Assembly: GCF_905220365.1 (NCBI RefSeq)
Contig: NC_061129.1
Location: 4,712,803 to 4,776,802, forward strand
Source: Vanessa cardui
Lineage: Eukaryota; Arthropoda; Insecta; Lepidoptera; Nymphalidae
Direction of reading: 5' to 3'
Length of the DNA stretch: 64,000 bases
Within the stretch, counting starts at the first letter, position 1; each line of letters opens with the position of its first letter. The notes under the pieces were generated by a model. It had not been told where the DNA came from and searched no databases. It was given only the letters and a program-made list of their open reading frames with translations. The position numbers and the translations under genes were made by a program. Shown here in pieces: positions 34,601 to 46,811 of this stretch.

Positions 34601-36496
34601 AATATATTCAAAACTTATTAAATATAAGTCGTGTAAAGCATTTTATTACCAATAATTTACAACTCCGAGTCGTTGAATGTAAAAATGAAATTAAAACAAA
34701 CCATTAAACCATTTTATACGAGATTCCCTAACAAGGACGCTTCCCTTAACCGGATCGGGAGCACACCTGGGTACTCGAAATTCTACCCAAAAGGTCTCAA
34801 ACGACAAACCTATTAGTTATTAAATAGTCATAAGTAACATATATAACGATTCAATTTTAACTGTACCTTTGTTTAAATAAGATTCGATTTTGATCGACAG
34901 CGTTCAAGCCTGTTGGCAACCATTGGACATAAGTCGTTCCGGAAGCAAGGCGAGTCGAGATGGTAGATTTTAAAAATGGAACGTTTGATTTGCATTTGAA
35001 TAAGAGCCCCCGGCGACCCAGGTGCGCGCCGGTACAGTCAGGAACCGAAAACTTTTTGATATATTTTTTTTAAAGGGAGCTAGCAAAAATTAATATGTAT
35101 GACCATTTGTAATTGACGGTGTTTGTTGTCCAATATGATTAGCATAAAAATTAAACTTGGTCGCGGATATTTAAATGTAGTCGCAGATACGTAAAATTTT
35201 TCAGGTGTGTATGGAAACTTTAAACTTTTATATCATGTAACATTAATAATAAACGACGTTTATTTGATTTTTAATCTGTGAATGTTTAAAAATGTAACGT
35301 AAAGTAAGGGGTAACATTTAAGCATATGAAAAAATATAATATAATTAAGTAAAATATAAATAATTCTAAATATAATTATTAACTATTTTGTCGCGGAGTG
35401 TACATTCATTAGGTTGGGAACTTCCATGTGATTTTACACTCATGACAATAAAAACAACAACGTTATAAAAACACGTGTATATTGGACGGATTTATGAATG
35501 TTTACTGTGTTGTTTATTGAAATTATTTAATAAATTTATTCGATAACATTTTTTAAATAATATTATCGTTGCCAAATTAAAAGATAAAAATAAAAAAGAA
35601 TTCATTATTATGATTCGAAATATGAAAATCTAGTTGAATTCTATATTTGAATTTTTGAAGAATATGATGAATAACTCACAACCTACCTACCAATTTAAAT
35701 TTTTTAATTTATCTCTTAATATATTGTAATACGGATCATACATATCAATTTACCACTAATAAAATTCGAGGAGGCTCGACGGGCTTGGGAACTTAATAAG
35801 AAAACATCCACTACATATATTTTTTAAGAGCGTGTTTGAGGCCGCCTTGTTCGGCCATTGTTTGAGTTTTATTATCACGACGAACAAAGACTGCGTAAAC
35901 GGTAGCATTATCGGTGCTTGTGATCATTTTTATACTATTTAATTTTTTTGACGAAAATCGAGATGTGGTTACGAGATTGAGCGGCTCTGGTTGCAGCCTT
36001 GAGGATGAGTGACGCGAGTGCGAGCTTTTGAGATCGATCAAAGGGGAATTCTATATATGTAAATGAGTATGTGTTACCTATTATGAAATTACGTTTATTA
36101 AAAAAACAAAATGTGTTTTTTTTCTGTGGTATAATTAAGTATGGTCTGGCACATTGGCACTGTAACGAAGATTAACTATCGCATATGTTTGCCGGGGTCT
36201 GTAATTCCTCATAGGTATGATATGTAATTGGTGCCTTAAAATCTAGAGATAACAGGTGTCTTCTAGAGTAGATCGTATCGATGCTTAACATCAGGCAAGT
36301 AAAAAAAATTGTCAAATTGTCATCAACTATGGATTCAAGAATTTCTGCCTTTAATATGGCTAACTCACTCTTCAAGCCGGAATACAATCCTATATGATAA
36401 TGCTCTGAACACAGGATAGCTATCCACGCCCTTCTGAAAATTCATTAAGTGACGCTGAAATTATTATGAATTGTATGGATAAGATTATTATATACT
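31688..36496. other. long, mostly AT-rich non-coding stretch
   Basis: No gene or clear repeat in nearly 5 kb. GC-richer patches at about 32430-32640, 32800-32870, 34720-34790 and 34900-35045 stand out and may be regulatory. At about 33755-33780, ACTCACCCGGCTTTGCGCAG resembles the complement of a Helitron 3' foot, but no 5' end was found. The 71-residue frame 33512-33727 and the 76- and 71-residue minus frames at 35811-36041 and 36172-36387 carry no recognisable domain. Confidence 0.4.
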
Positions 36497-36690
36497 TTTT
36501 TATGACATAGGTGGCAAACGAGCAGGAGGCTCACCTGATGGAAAGTGACTACCACCGCCCATGGACATCTGCAGCACCAGAGGGCTTGCAGGTGCGTTGC
36601 CGGTCTTTAAGAAAGGAGTACGCTCTTTTTTGTCGTATCGGTTCGGAAAAACCGCCGGCGGAAGCTGGTTCCACAAAATATATTGCTGGT
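36497..36690 (+). repeat. GGTGGCAAACGAGCAGGAGG interspersed repeat
   Basis: This is a familiar lepidopteran repeat: GGTGGCAAACGAGCAGGAGG, CTCACCTGATGGAAAGTGAC, TGCAGGTGCGTTGCCGG, AAACCGCCGGCGGAAGCTGG. Its first 55 or so bases line up with the start of the 285-bp family (shared GAGCA, CACCTGATGG.AAGTG, CGCCCAT.GACA), after which the two differ. I recall it as a 3' piece of a non-LTR retrotransposon, but that is from memory. The plus frame 36511-36750 is this repeat translated. Confidence 0.75.
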
Positions 36691-37979
36691 AGAGAAATTT
36701 GTCAAACTGGAAACAAAACCGATCCTATTTATGATAGTACAGAGCAATAACATTATCAAAATATTTTCAAGACGTTGTCGTCAACTTATAAGTAGGCTCC
36801 GTTTTGTGGTAAAAGTTACACAACTATCAGATATTGATACAACGTAGTTATTATATTTTTGTTATTTACGCAGTTATATATATATTAATGTTATAACTGC
36901 TTCTACGTTTTATATTGAGATTCTCTTAAATATTTTATAATAGTAGATTACTGTTAGTGTTATTTTCATATATAAATACGTATATTTATTTTTTATTGTT
37001 ATATTTGACACATTAGTCTATAATATGTAGGTATAGTTTCTGTTATAAGATGTTAGTTGTTCTAAGATTCGTATGTCAGAGGTCTTAGAATAGCGAAGTT
37101 ATAGTTACGTGGGATATATGATAGTCACAGCTAGTCCAAAACGTGTCAAACGAAACTTCTAGTGCAGTGTACGAGAATATTCTATCAAGAAGAAGGAAAT
37201 AAAAGATTATTTGAATCACTTAAGTAATCTACGTGTACTTACCACAATCAAATAAAAATAAATATAAAAAAATATTTACTTATTTTAATAAACATTGGCA
37301 AACATTTTTTTTTATCTGAGACCTAAGTTTATAAGGTTGTTTCTTTAAAAATGTATATCTAGGTATGTATGAATTTGCTTTATTTTTATAAGTAGAAACA
37401 AATTAACAAAATTATTTTTGTTTTCGCATTGAGCCTATCAAATTTATGAAGATACCCGTGCCGCAGAATCAGTGTTACCATGAGCTTAAATTTTCTAAAA
37501 TAAAAAGAAAAACGATAGAAAATATTTTAGGTTTTTATATGTGAATGCCTAAGAATAAGATCATACATATTACAGGTGAATTGAACATAAATTGACCTCT
37601 GATTCGGATTGTAGACTCTACCGTAACAACAACACATTTAATAAGTAATTTTTATTGTAAAAAATAAAAATAAAAACATCAACTGTCATTTATCCTTACG
37701 CCATGCTTGTACAAGTCGTAAATTATTTTGTAAATACGAGACGTCTGTCTGTGAAAATAAAAACGGAACGTGAAAGTAGTGCCGCTTTCCCTAGACGACG
37801 TATTTTAATATCTTCTTTGTACAGTTGCGTTTGTGCATGTACATATACCTATATATACGTATCTAAGGAGTTTGAGAAACACTATATTTATACAGGTATA
37901 ATAACTATTTTATCGACTTGAATGATAAATTATTAATGGATTGTTTTGTAGAAGGTTATAACGATCGATATTAAAATAA
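36691..37979. other. AT-rich non-coding DNA
   Basis: Nothing recognised. The 72-residue frame 37703-37921 has no motif and its composition matches the surroundings. Confidence 0.45.
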
Positions 37980-38226
37980 ATAATAAATTTGAGACAACAT
38001 CACATACAATATGTAACATACGTGTGTACATACCCAATGTAAGTAGGTAAAGCACTTGTGTTGTGGAAAATCAGAAGTAATGACGGTACCACAAACACCC
38101 AGACCCAAGATAACATTGAAAACTAATGATAATCTACTTCGTTTCAGCTGGAAATCGAACCCAGGACCTCAGAGTGGCGTACCCATGAAAAGCTGTCTAA
38201 ACACCACTCGACCACGGAGGTTGTCG
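37980..38226 (-). mobile_element. tRNA-derived SINE, copy 4
   Basis: On the minus strand the A box TGGTCGAGTGG corresponds to plus-strand 38204-38214 and a mutated B box to about 38150-38161. The body and the CCAATGTAAGTAG and GACAACATCACATAC tail pieces are present, with the GATCAGAGTAATG part of the tail degraded. The plus frame 38056-38241 is this SINE read backwards. Confidence 0.8.
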
Positions 38227-38389
38227 ATATTATTTAAATAGAAAGACAGGATGTTTAAAAATAATATATATTTACTTAAAGCAGTTTCTTACGGAATCTA
38301 AATCGTTAAACTATGCTTTACAATAAGTGTAGAGAGAAGTCTTTGTATTCATAATTGGTCCAATAACTCATTGCTGGTATGTTGCTAAA
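38227..38389. other. AT-rich spacer
   Basis: No feature recognised between the SINE and the GC-rich island. Confidence 0.4.
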
Positions 38390-38790
38390 AATCAGCGCAG
38401 TATGAGGGCGGTCTTAGAATAACAAACGCACGAACTTGTTACCGACGCTCCGCGAGCCGTGAACGCCGCTCAACTATTGACCTCGTTAGTTCGAACAAAA
38501 CGCTACCACTACGTAAAACAACCGCGCCACTCGACGTTCGCCTTTTCCTCTCAAAAATAACTCATCTCGGCTTTTCACGAGGTGTCATTAAGCTGGCCGC
38601 GCCCGCGCCCGCTCCCGCTCCCGTGCCCGCTCCCGTGCCCGCTCTGCTCGCCGCGTAATGACGCGCCACTCAACGCAAGGTTGTTTTTTACCTCATTAAC
38701 AAAATGCTTTGCGATTAATGTTTGCGGTGCGATTACGGCGAGTATTGCTGCATTGTGGAGTGGGGATGACGCTCCACGTTATCATTTTCA
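38390..38790. promoter_or_regulatory. GC-rich island with degenerate GCTCCC/GCCCGC repeat
   Basis: A GC-rich tract, not similar to other repeats here, contains a run of GCCCGC, GCTCCC and GTGCCC hexamers at about 38597-38648. The frame 38582-38794 owes its Pro-Arg-Leu-rich start to that hexamer run and is not convincing. It could be a regulatory island or promoter. No TATA or initiator can be asserted. Confidence 0.3.
38597..38648. repeat. degenerate GC-rich hexanucleotide tandem repeat
   Basis: About eight imperfect copies of a GCYCCC/GCCCGC-type hexamer in direct succession. Confidence 0.8.
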
Positions 38791-40369
38791 ATGATGTTGC
38801 TGGGAAATTGAAATTTATTGGATGATTCCTATGATTTTTTCGATTATTCCCGTGACGCTCGTTGATGTTTTTAATTTCTTTACGGATTTATGATTGGTGT
38901 GATGACTTCATAATTTCTGATATCATTTCAGTGGAAAATTACATACAGAGTGAGTTGATTTGTTTCGTTTTTTTTACAAATTAAGTTGAATACAGATATG
39001 ATAACATAGTTCTAATCCTAGAAATTGAACCTTACATAGAAACCATTGTATATGTTACTTAATGTGAATACACATTCTATAATAACGAATTAGATAGAAA
39101 ATGACCTCGGAAAATGAGTTCAAACTTGTTCAATCAAGTGTAAAACGAATGCCCATCTCGCGTGACGTCAAAAGTAACAACAAAATCTCAATTCCGACAC
39201 TTGAATGTACATCACAATAACAACGATACATAGAACCTTAATAAAGTACATTATTGCTATATTAAAACCGCAGCGAAAATGTTCTCTCGACCAAAAATAA
39301 GCGCACATAATGAAGAGTCCTTATTATGGGGAAAATATTTCTTTCAAGAAAATGTGTGGACAATAATTTTTGATTTTCCTCAGCCCTCCAGCGCGACCTC
39401 CGTTCTTTTAATTACTGCGGCCGGGCGGGTGCCTCGAGAAAATATTTAGCCACGTCCGCACCAGCCTCCGTAATTACTAATGAGCTTATATTTTCTGATA
39501 TTCTTGCATAGAAACGGCAGAAATGTTAATAGAATATAATATGTATAAACGTTGAATAGTGCGTTTTGTCCTACTGTTGTTAATACTCCAACTGTATAAA
39601 ATCTCGTTGCTTATGAAACGCGTTCTACTTGGGTAATTACTAAGATGGAATTTACTAAACAGGACACGAATTAATTAGTTGTTTCTTCGTTGTGATTGCG
39701 AGTTATTGATTTTATAATGCAATATATGACTAATTTGAAATCAAAATGATGATTTATGAATTGTAACGCAAATAAATAAAAATTTATATTTCACTCTGAA
39801 TTCGAAATATATTTTTAATAGATTTTTTTTTGCAAAATGTAGGCTGTCTTCGTCGGGATGGCGACGGAAAAATAAGAGGAAGTACTCCGGAGCAAATTAG
39901 TGAGCGCCTTCCGCAATAAGAGTGGACCCGTGCCTATTACTGAGCCCACATTGTAGTATTATTTTTTCATCTGCCTAACATTACGGCTTTGCATAAATTC
40001 TTGCTTTTTCCATGTTTGCTGGAAACATGGGAAATATATTATTACAAGGATATTATTATTTATGTATTAATTATATCATAAACATAAGAAATATTGTATA
40101 CTAGTCTTCTTCGTAAAAAGTAGAACAGCTTAGCTTAGCTTAGCTTAGCTATGGGACTAAATGTCCCACGTTTTTTTTTACATTTACTATTAATATTTTG
40201 ATTTAAAAAAAAAGCATTATTAATCATTAATTTCATATATTTTTTTTCAAAATTACTCATTTTAATAAAAGTTGGATCAACCAAACAGCTATTATTATTC
40301 AGAGAGATTAAAATTACACATTTGCACTATTATGGGAAAAATCACAGTTTGAAAGCAGTTAACGCGATT
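38791..40369. other. AT-rich non-coding DNA with short GC-rich patches
   Basis: Patches at 39120-39190, 39385-39475 and 39840-39960 are GC-richer. A (TTAGC)n pentamer run of about five units lies at 40127-40151. It is not the insect telomere repeat TTAGG. No gene is supported. Confidence 0.45.
40127..40151. repeat. TTAGC pentanucleotide microsatellite
   Basis: Five direct copies of AGCTT/TTAGC. Confidence 0.9.
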
Positions 40370-41330
40370 AGTCGTTTGCGGGAGCACAACTCATCGATCG
40401 GGGCTCTTCACATTAATTTCATAGCAATTAATATATACGAGCAATTCGACAATTAATTGGTGCAAAAAGAGCCGGGAGCCGCTTTGGAATCGCAACGGAA
40501 TCGCGGCGGGATCGCAGTAAATCACATTCGCACAATGCCGGCAGGTGGTGGCGGCGGCGGCGATAATGCGCGCGTTTAATTACGCGGAATAATTAGTGAA
40601 CGGAATATTTTCCGGGCCCTAACTATCTCCGCCGTCTTCCGGCGATAACTAGGCGGTAATTGCGGATTAACCTCGCATTCAGAATTTAATAGGTGCTCCA
40701 CGGAAGCACCATGACGCCCGACCCCAATAACACTATTTGTTTAGTGACGTCGAAGTAATCGCTCCGCAAAATATTATGACGACCGATACACGTAGTATCC
40801 TTATAATTGGACGTCACCCGCGCGCAGACGTTTTAATTGCAATTTATCAAAATGAATGTAGCTCCGATTTTCAATAGGTATCGAGAAAATTTAATATCGG
40901 AGAGTGGGAGCTGTAAATTTCCAATATTTTAAATTCAGCCACGCTCGGCACCCAGTGGCGATTGTTTTAGATCGCGTCTCGCGGGAGGATTCTCGCAATA
41001 TTGCAGAAGTCACGGCACGTGCTGCCGATGTAATTTGCGCTTTATGGCACGTGAATAATTCGCGATAATCCCTACCCCGCGCTCCCCGCACTCCGCCCCT
41101 CCCCCGCCATGTAACTACGACGACGTTTGATCTCCGTAATAGAAGGTGAAAAAAATAATAATATAAGCGCATTTGTCGCTCACCTGCGACAATTCGTCCG
41201 AAGTGTAGTTATTGCCGACCCCCGGGGGTGGCTAGTTGAGCGTGAACTTTTGATATCGGCGCGAAATATTAATTTCTCAGCGCCAATAAACAGCCGAGCG
41301 TACGTAATGCTGGCAAATTAAGCTGAGTGC
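40370..41330. promoter_or_regulatory. long GC-rich non-repeat tract, candidate enhancer/conserved non-coding element
   Basis: This is the longest stretch in the window that is compositionally unlike its AT-rich flanks, matches no repeat found here and has no convincing open frame. It mixes GC-rich blocks (GGTGGTGGCGGCGGCGGCGA near 40546) with homeodomain-type cores (CAATTAAT, TTTAATTA, AATAATTAG) and two CACGTG E-boxes (41016-41021 and 41048-41053). A small hairpin GGTGCT...AGCACC lies near 40692. The frames 40891-41172 (minus) and 41127-41321 (plus) show no domain. This pattern is typical of developmental enhancers in insect gene deserts, but the role is inference. Confidence 0.4.
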
Positions 41331-42042
41331 CTTTAATAATATTTTGTAGGAAATTTTAATTATGAAGCGCCGAACGATATTACCTCGTAGAGGTGTCGAT
41401 AGAAATATTTTGAGAGCTAATTAATTTTTGTTATTAAAGCTTGGACAATGGCTGCATGTTATAATGGAATATTATATAAACATATTCGTTTATGTTTTTC
41501 AACTTAAATATAATTAATACTGTACCTAAACATATGGTTGCTACGAATTGATAGAATTATAGCGTATTCGGCATACAGACAACTCTACGAAAACATGTCG
41601 AATTAATTGGTTTTAAGTTTTATTAGGTTCATTTGGAGTAATTGGTTGAGAGTATTCTTTACATTTATTCCTTTTGACATTCAAATGTTTTTCCTAACGT
41701 TTATAAAACACGTTCCATCTAATATCAATTTGGAACATGTATTGGAGCAATTACCAATATTACTTGGCGGAGCACGCCAGATGGCGCTGGGGTGATCATT
41801 CAAAAATCACTGCACATTGTTCTGAGCGCAACTAATTGCGGGGAAAGTGGGGTTGGATGGACTCTGACTAAATCATTTTCTAATAGAATAGCGTATACGC
41901 TTTGGTTCATTGTTTTGATGGAAAAATCAGGGACCGGTCATTGAACTATGTAATGAGAAGTTATTATTTTATTATTAATATTTAAGTTCGTTAGTCATAA
42001 ATAATTTGCTAATTAATACATGAACATAATTCGAAGAGTTCA
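41331..42042. other. AT-rich non-coding DNA
   Basis: Nothing recognised. The 62-residue frame 41607-41795 has no motif. Confidence 0.45.
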
Positions 42043-42274
42043 TCTATACATATAATAAAATTGGAGTGTCTGTTTGTAATATTAAAATAGCCTTTTTTTA
42101 CATTTTTTTTACAATTTTTGTCTGTCTGTTTATTACGGCTAATCTCTGGAACAGCTGGACCGATATTGACGGGACTTTCACTGACAGATAACTGATATAA
42201 TAAGGAGTTACTTAGGCTACAATAATATTTTTTTTGTTAAGTTCAAACGCGTACAAGGTCGCGGACACAGCTAG
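42043..42274 (+). mobile_element. Helitron-like element with intact ends, TCTATACATATAAT group
   Basis: It starts A|TCTATACATATAATAAAAT (A at 42042) and ends CACAGCTAG|T (CTAG 42271-42274, T at 42275), the exact Helitron signature of insertion between A and T without target duplication. The internal GGCTAATCTCTGG and GGGACTTTCACTG blocks match the complements of 11652-11932 and 63004-63269. It is non-autonomous, with no helicase or Rep coding sequence. Confidence 0.85.
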
Positions 42275-42792
42275 TTTGACATTATGAAGCGTCTAAACAT
42301 ATTTTTTTGTTTCAGATTGGTGTGATTTTTGATAAAAACGTAAGTAACCGTTGTAATACTATGCTTAAACACAAAATTAGGTAATAACTTAAAGCTTTTT
42401 TTAATAAAATTTCTATTTAAATCTGTGTATTATTTCGATAAGCTTGAATGTTAAATATATTTTATAGATCAGCATGTCTTATCGTAATTACTAAATACTT
42501 AAGAATAACGTGTTAGTAAATTATTCTAATATGGATTTATCATATGAATTATCTTAATGCTTACTTAATAAGGACGTAGTTACTATAAATTATATTAATA
42601 TTTATTTACATATATAGTAGTTCGTAGTCCAGTTCAGTAGTACGTACTTCTAATATAAAACATTAAATATATTTTTTAATTTATATGCTTTTGTCATGAG
42701 TATAATATTTTTATGTTTGTTAAGATATGTGAAATTAAAGTTTGATTGTTTTTCTTAACTTTGGTAGTTTTATTTTTACAATTGTTAAGCAA
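42275..42792. other. AT-rich non-coding DNA
   Basis: Nothing recognised in this stretch. Confidence 0.45.
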
Positions 42793-43101
42793 TAAAGTAA
42801 AGCAAAGTAAAGTAACAGCCTTTTCCTTTTTCCACTGCTGAGATAAGGTCTCCTCTTCCATTAAGGAGAGGATTTGGAACATATTTTACCACACTGTTCC
42901 AATGCGGGTTGGTGGAATGCACATGTGGCAGAATTTCGAAATAAGACACATGCAGGTTTCCTCACGATGTTTTCCTTTACCGCCGAGCACGAGATGAATT
43001 ATAAAATCTAATTAAGCCCATATATAGTGGTGCTTCCTTGGATTTTAACCCGCAATCATCGGTGAAGATGTACGCGTTCTAACCACTGGGCCATCTCAAT
43101 A
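42793..43101 (-). mobile_element. tRNA-derived SINE, second family, near full length
   Basis: On the minus strand it starts with a tRNA-like head: A box TGGCCCAGTGG (complement of 43083-43093) and a mutated B box GGTTAAAATCC (complement of 43040-43050). The body contains the complements of CACATGCAGGTTTCCTCACG and CACATGTGGCAGAATTTCG. The 3' end is a run of TTTACT-like units (plus-strand AAGTAAAGCAAAGTAAAGTA). It is the best copy of this family in the window. Fragments lie at 3.1, 17.6, 49.5, 62.4 and 63.6 kb. Confidence 0.85.
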
Positions 43102-44435
43102 GGTACTTGAGTTAAGCAATACAGGTATACAGCTACTTTTTGACTAGTATATAACTTTAGAAAAGTTTGAATCATTTTATTGCAAAAAGATATAAGAATT
43201 AATTACGCAAAAGATCTGATTGTGTTAATATTCAAATGTGTATTTTTTTTTATGACAATAAAGGTATAAAACCATATAAATTACCCAATAGGTGAAAGTC
43301 CATCAAAATCATTTAAGTTCAAATGGATTCTGGTATAAATTACAAATGAAACTATTGGAATAGTGTACAAATATAATATAAGAGATGTCTCATTAACGAA
43401 AGGAGCAGTTAAAATGGCCCGTGACGGTTCAATGCCGTCATCCTCAATTGAATCATTCAATTTGAATCGTTGAATCAATGTCCTATTTCCTGTGAATCAG
43501 ATTCATTTCCTTTTTACCCGCTGCTGTTCATTTGTCAATACATTTCGGTGATGGAGAGACCTTTAATTTGTCGATTGGTTTTAATAATATGAAGTGTAAT
43601 CTGAATTATAGGTTTTATTATGTCTTTTGTTGTTTGGGTATGAATATTTATTATTATAAGTTTTATTTTATTATTTATTTAATTAAGTATCAGCCTGTAA
43701 ATGTTCCAGTTTTGGGTGAAGATTTACCCTACGCTATTCCGATGGTGGCTGGTGGGTTAACGTGGCAGATTTCATTATATATATGTTTGCATGGCTTTGA
43801 AATCGGAATTAAAGGTAATTCACGGCTTCAAATCACTGGGTGATTACTAACATGTTCCAGTGATGTTGATTACCTGTAGATCTCGAGTTTCAGGATTCAA
43901 ATACCTCAAATAAAGAATTACAAGATACATAATTTTTTGATGTCGATATCGTTTGAAGTAACGTGCTTGTGAAACCAGATAAACTCAAATCCTGCAGCTA
44001 AATTCTCGTCGGTAGTATTTAAGTGAGGGAATAGAAAGTGCACCTAAATGTATATGTTATAATTCTCCTGTACATTTGGCTTCTTTTCGCTTGTGAATAG
44101 CTGCTGTAACCGATATCTGTTAGATGGACATCATCATCAATATATGTGTCGAACATCAAGGTCATAGTCGATCATAAGATAACATACGTGAAGAATTGTC
44201 TTTATTTCATAATTTGAATTCTAACCGATTGTAACAGGATTTAACAATAAAATTAAACAGAATAGTTAGTACAAATTAACAATTATATATGATTAGAGAG
44301 AGATTTGTTGACTAAAAAAATCGGAATCGATTGATATAAAAGGAATCTTGAACGATGTTTAATAATTAAATAAAGAGTGCTGTCTGAGTCCAAATTATTC
44401 AGAAATAAATGATAATAAGCCAATTTTTATCAAAA
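43102..44435. other. AT-rich non-coding DNA
   Basis: A 103-residue frame at 43532-43843 has no recognisable domain and looks like chance. Near 43415-43475 short complementary TTCAAT/ATTGAA words alternate, but no stable hairpin longer than about eight pairs was seen. Confidence 0.4.
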
Positions 44436-44700
44436 ATCAAAATCAAAGTATACTTTATTCAAGTGGGCCTTTACAAGCACTTTTGAATCGTCATGTAAAA
44501 ATTAAGTGAAGCTACCACCGGTTCGGAAAGTAGATTCTACCGAGAAGAACCGGCAAGAAACTCAGTAGTTACTCTTTTTCAACATTTAAAAAAATACAGT
44601 CATGTTAGTTAATACAATTATTAAATTAATATATCCTGCCTGGAAGTCAACAGGTATTAATTCCACGCTTTTTTATCATCGACAAAATCTTGTATCGAAT
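44436..44700 (-). mobile_element. LINE 3'-end fragment, copy 2
   Basis: This is the fullest of four related fragments. On the plus strand it runs from AATCAAAATCAAAGTATACT through GGTTCGGAAAGTAGATTCTA to TCCTGCCTGGAAGTCAACAG and CCACGCTTTTTTATCATCG. Read on the minus strand, the left edge is the 3' end with an AATAAAG signal and TGATTTTGATT repeats. No reverse-transcriptase sequence is present. Confidence 0.8.
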
Positions 44701-45903
44701 AATAATATAAAATAACTCCTATAGAGAATAGTCTCATAGGCCCAAAATTTATCGTTCCACTCGGTGGAGCAAAGTCCGCTGTATGGCTGCGTTCGGTCAT
44801 CTCGAGATTATCTCGAGCATAGTGAAAAATTCCCACTTTGCTTCCGAGCCATCGCCACCCGAATGCCTTTTTTACCGAAAAGCTTTATCACTTCCGTGGG
44901 GACATGGGCTAAGGAAAAATAACACAGATAAGTATTACATGGAAATGCCAACGAGTGCACTCAAAATATACTTTACAATATTAAAAAAAATACTAAATAG
45001 AGAAGAAATGTATATTTTCAATGACTTACTTTGCTAAATATTTTGCTCGTTTACTTGGTATCATTTAAAATATTTTTTAATATGATTAGTTGTTTAATTA
45101 ATTTTTTTAAAATTATTTTTAATTTTTCAACACACTTATTCAGACAGTATAATCGTTTCGACCGTGGCTTTATTTAAATCAATATCAATTTACTTTTCTC
45201 AATATTTTCATATTCATTTTCATATGTGTATAGAAAATTATTTATGAACACGGTTTTTAATTTGACTTACAGATTGTAAACACAAATGCACATGCGCACA
45301 TCAAAACTAGTGTTTTTTTACAACTGGGTCAATGATTTTCGATTAATATGCACTTTATCAACTTAATGATTTATCCGTATTAAAATTTATGACAATATAT
45401 TTAATCTAAGAAAATTTGGTAGTATTTTTGATGTACCCGATCTAGCGGAACTATACAGTACCGGACATCGGAAAGCAATGCAGAATGCATGTCGTGGATC
45501 ACTTTTATAGCCGGATGCCGTTAAATAAATGTCGTGGTCTCTTACCCCGGCTAATGATACCCCACATTAGACTACAGTAAACATTGTAATATATCTAGAC
45601 GGACAAACGACGGTCAGTGAGATGTTATTGCTCAATGTTACGGACATATTGTGGATCATATAAATAATGTATGGAAATAAATTATGTACGTAGATCTATG
45701 TAGATGTTTTCGTTAGATTGAGCAATGAGATTGAAAAAGTACATGTGTCATATTGTTTTAAGGTCAATGAATTATGTGTTACGTAATCAAAAATGTAAGT
45801 CAGAGTATGCTGAAACAGAGTAGATAATCGTTGTTTATTTTTCAATACATACTGTATTATATAGTATATTAAGCTTTTAATGAGACAGTATTTATTATGC
45901 TTA
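44701..45903. other. AT-rich non-coding DNA
   Basis: The 84-residue frame 44783-45037 begins in a slightly GC-richer patch (44760-44910) and has no recognisable motif. A second GC-richer patch is near 45440-45560. Nothing further. Confidence 0.4.
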
Positions 45904-46177
45904 TTTTATGGTATAGGTTGGCGGACGAGCATATGGGTCACCTGATGGTTAGTGGCACCATCACCCATAGACAATGACGCTGTAAGAAATATTAACTATT
46001 CTTTACAGCGTCAATGTGCCACCAAAAGATATTATGTCCCTTGTGCCTGTAGTTACACTGGCTCACTCACCCTTCAAACCGGAACACAACAATACCGAGT
46101 ACTGTTGTTTGGCGGTAGAATAACTGATGAGTGGGTGGTACCTACCCAGACGGGCTTGCACAAAGCCCTACCACCAA
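45904..46177 (+). repeat. 285-bp interspersed repeat family, copy A
   Basis: It runs from TATGGTATAGGTTGGCGGACG to CAAAGCCCTACCACCAA. A short piece near the middle (ACCTTGGGAACTAAG in other copies) is missing. No terminal inverted repeats or tails were seen. The first third of the 171-residue frame 45952-46467 is just this repeat, and the same peptide (for example LFGGRITDEWVVPTQ) appears from the copies at 58.6 and 60.1 kb, so it should not be annotated as a gene. Confidence 0.85.
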
Positions 46178-46648
46178 AATTATCTATATGCAAAATTTGG
46201 TCGGTTGCATCGATTTTGAGCGAAAGGACAAAGCACATCGGTCTCAAATTTATAATAAATAATAGGGCTAGCAGAGCTGCCCATGGCGCCCATGCATTTC
46301 TAAGACATACGAGTAAATACGGTTCTTCATCATGCGATTACGCGCTGGCCGGCGGCGATCGCGACGATATATTGCCGATTTCCGCCCGCTGGCGAGTAAT
46401 ACGCTTCCGGAACGCCCCCGCTCCGCCCTACGCGGTATACTTTACGCAGCTACCACACATTTGCTGATCGATCGGATTTATTTAATAAATTCAAGAGAAT
46501 TACAAGGCTGTAATATTGCAACTGCACGAAAAAATATTAGTCAAATTTGTAGTCAACAAAAATTGATACGAGTTTAATCATCACTAGTAACTTAGTTCTC
46601 CGTATTTTGAAATTGTCTACAAATCTTCAGAGGATATCTGAGTAATAT
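46178..46648. other. GC-rich patch and AT-rich flank
   Basis: 46265-46450 is GC-rich (GCGCTGGCCGGCGGCGATCG, CCGGAACGCCCCCGCTCCGC) and does not match the repeats here. It may be conserved non-coding DNA. The frame 46332-46577 crosses it without a recognisable domain. Confidence 0.35.
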
Positions 46649-46811
46649 ATCAAAATCAAATTCAAAATATACTTTATTCAAGTGGGCTTTTTCAAGCACT
46701 TTTGAATCGTCATATAACAATTAAGTGAAGCTTCCACCGGTTCGGAAATTAGATTCTAGCGAGAAGAACCGGCAAGAAACTCAGTAGTTACTCTTTTTTA
46801 ACATTTAAAAA
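46649..46811 (-). mobile_element. LINE 3'-end fragment, copy 3
   Basis: It has the same blocks as copy 2 (ATATACTTTATTCAAGTGGG, AATTAAGTGAAGCTTCCACC, AGAACCGGCAAGAAACTCAG), cut off after TTTTTTAACATTTAAAA, so it is more 5'-truncated than copy 2. The orientation is the same as in the other three copies. Confidence 0.8.

Noticed and set aside
45952..46467. 171-residue open frame, longest in the window
   Set aside because: Its first third is the 285-bp interspersed repeat, whose peptide recurs at 58.6 and 60.1 kb. The rest runs into unrelated GC-rich DNA.
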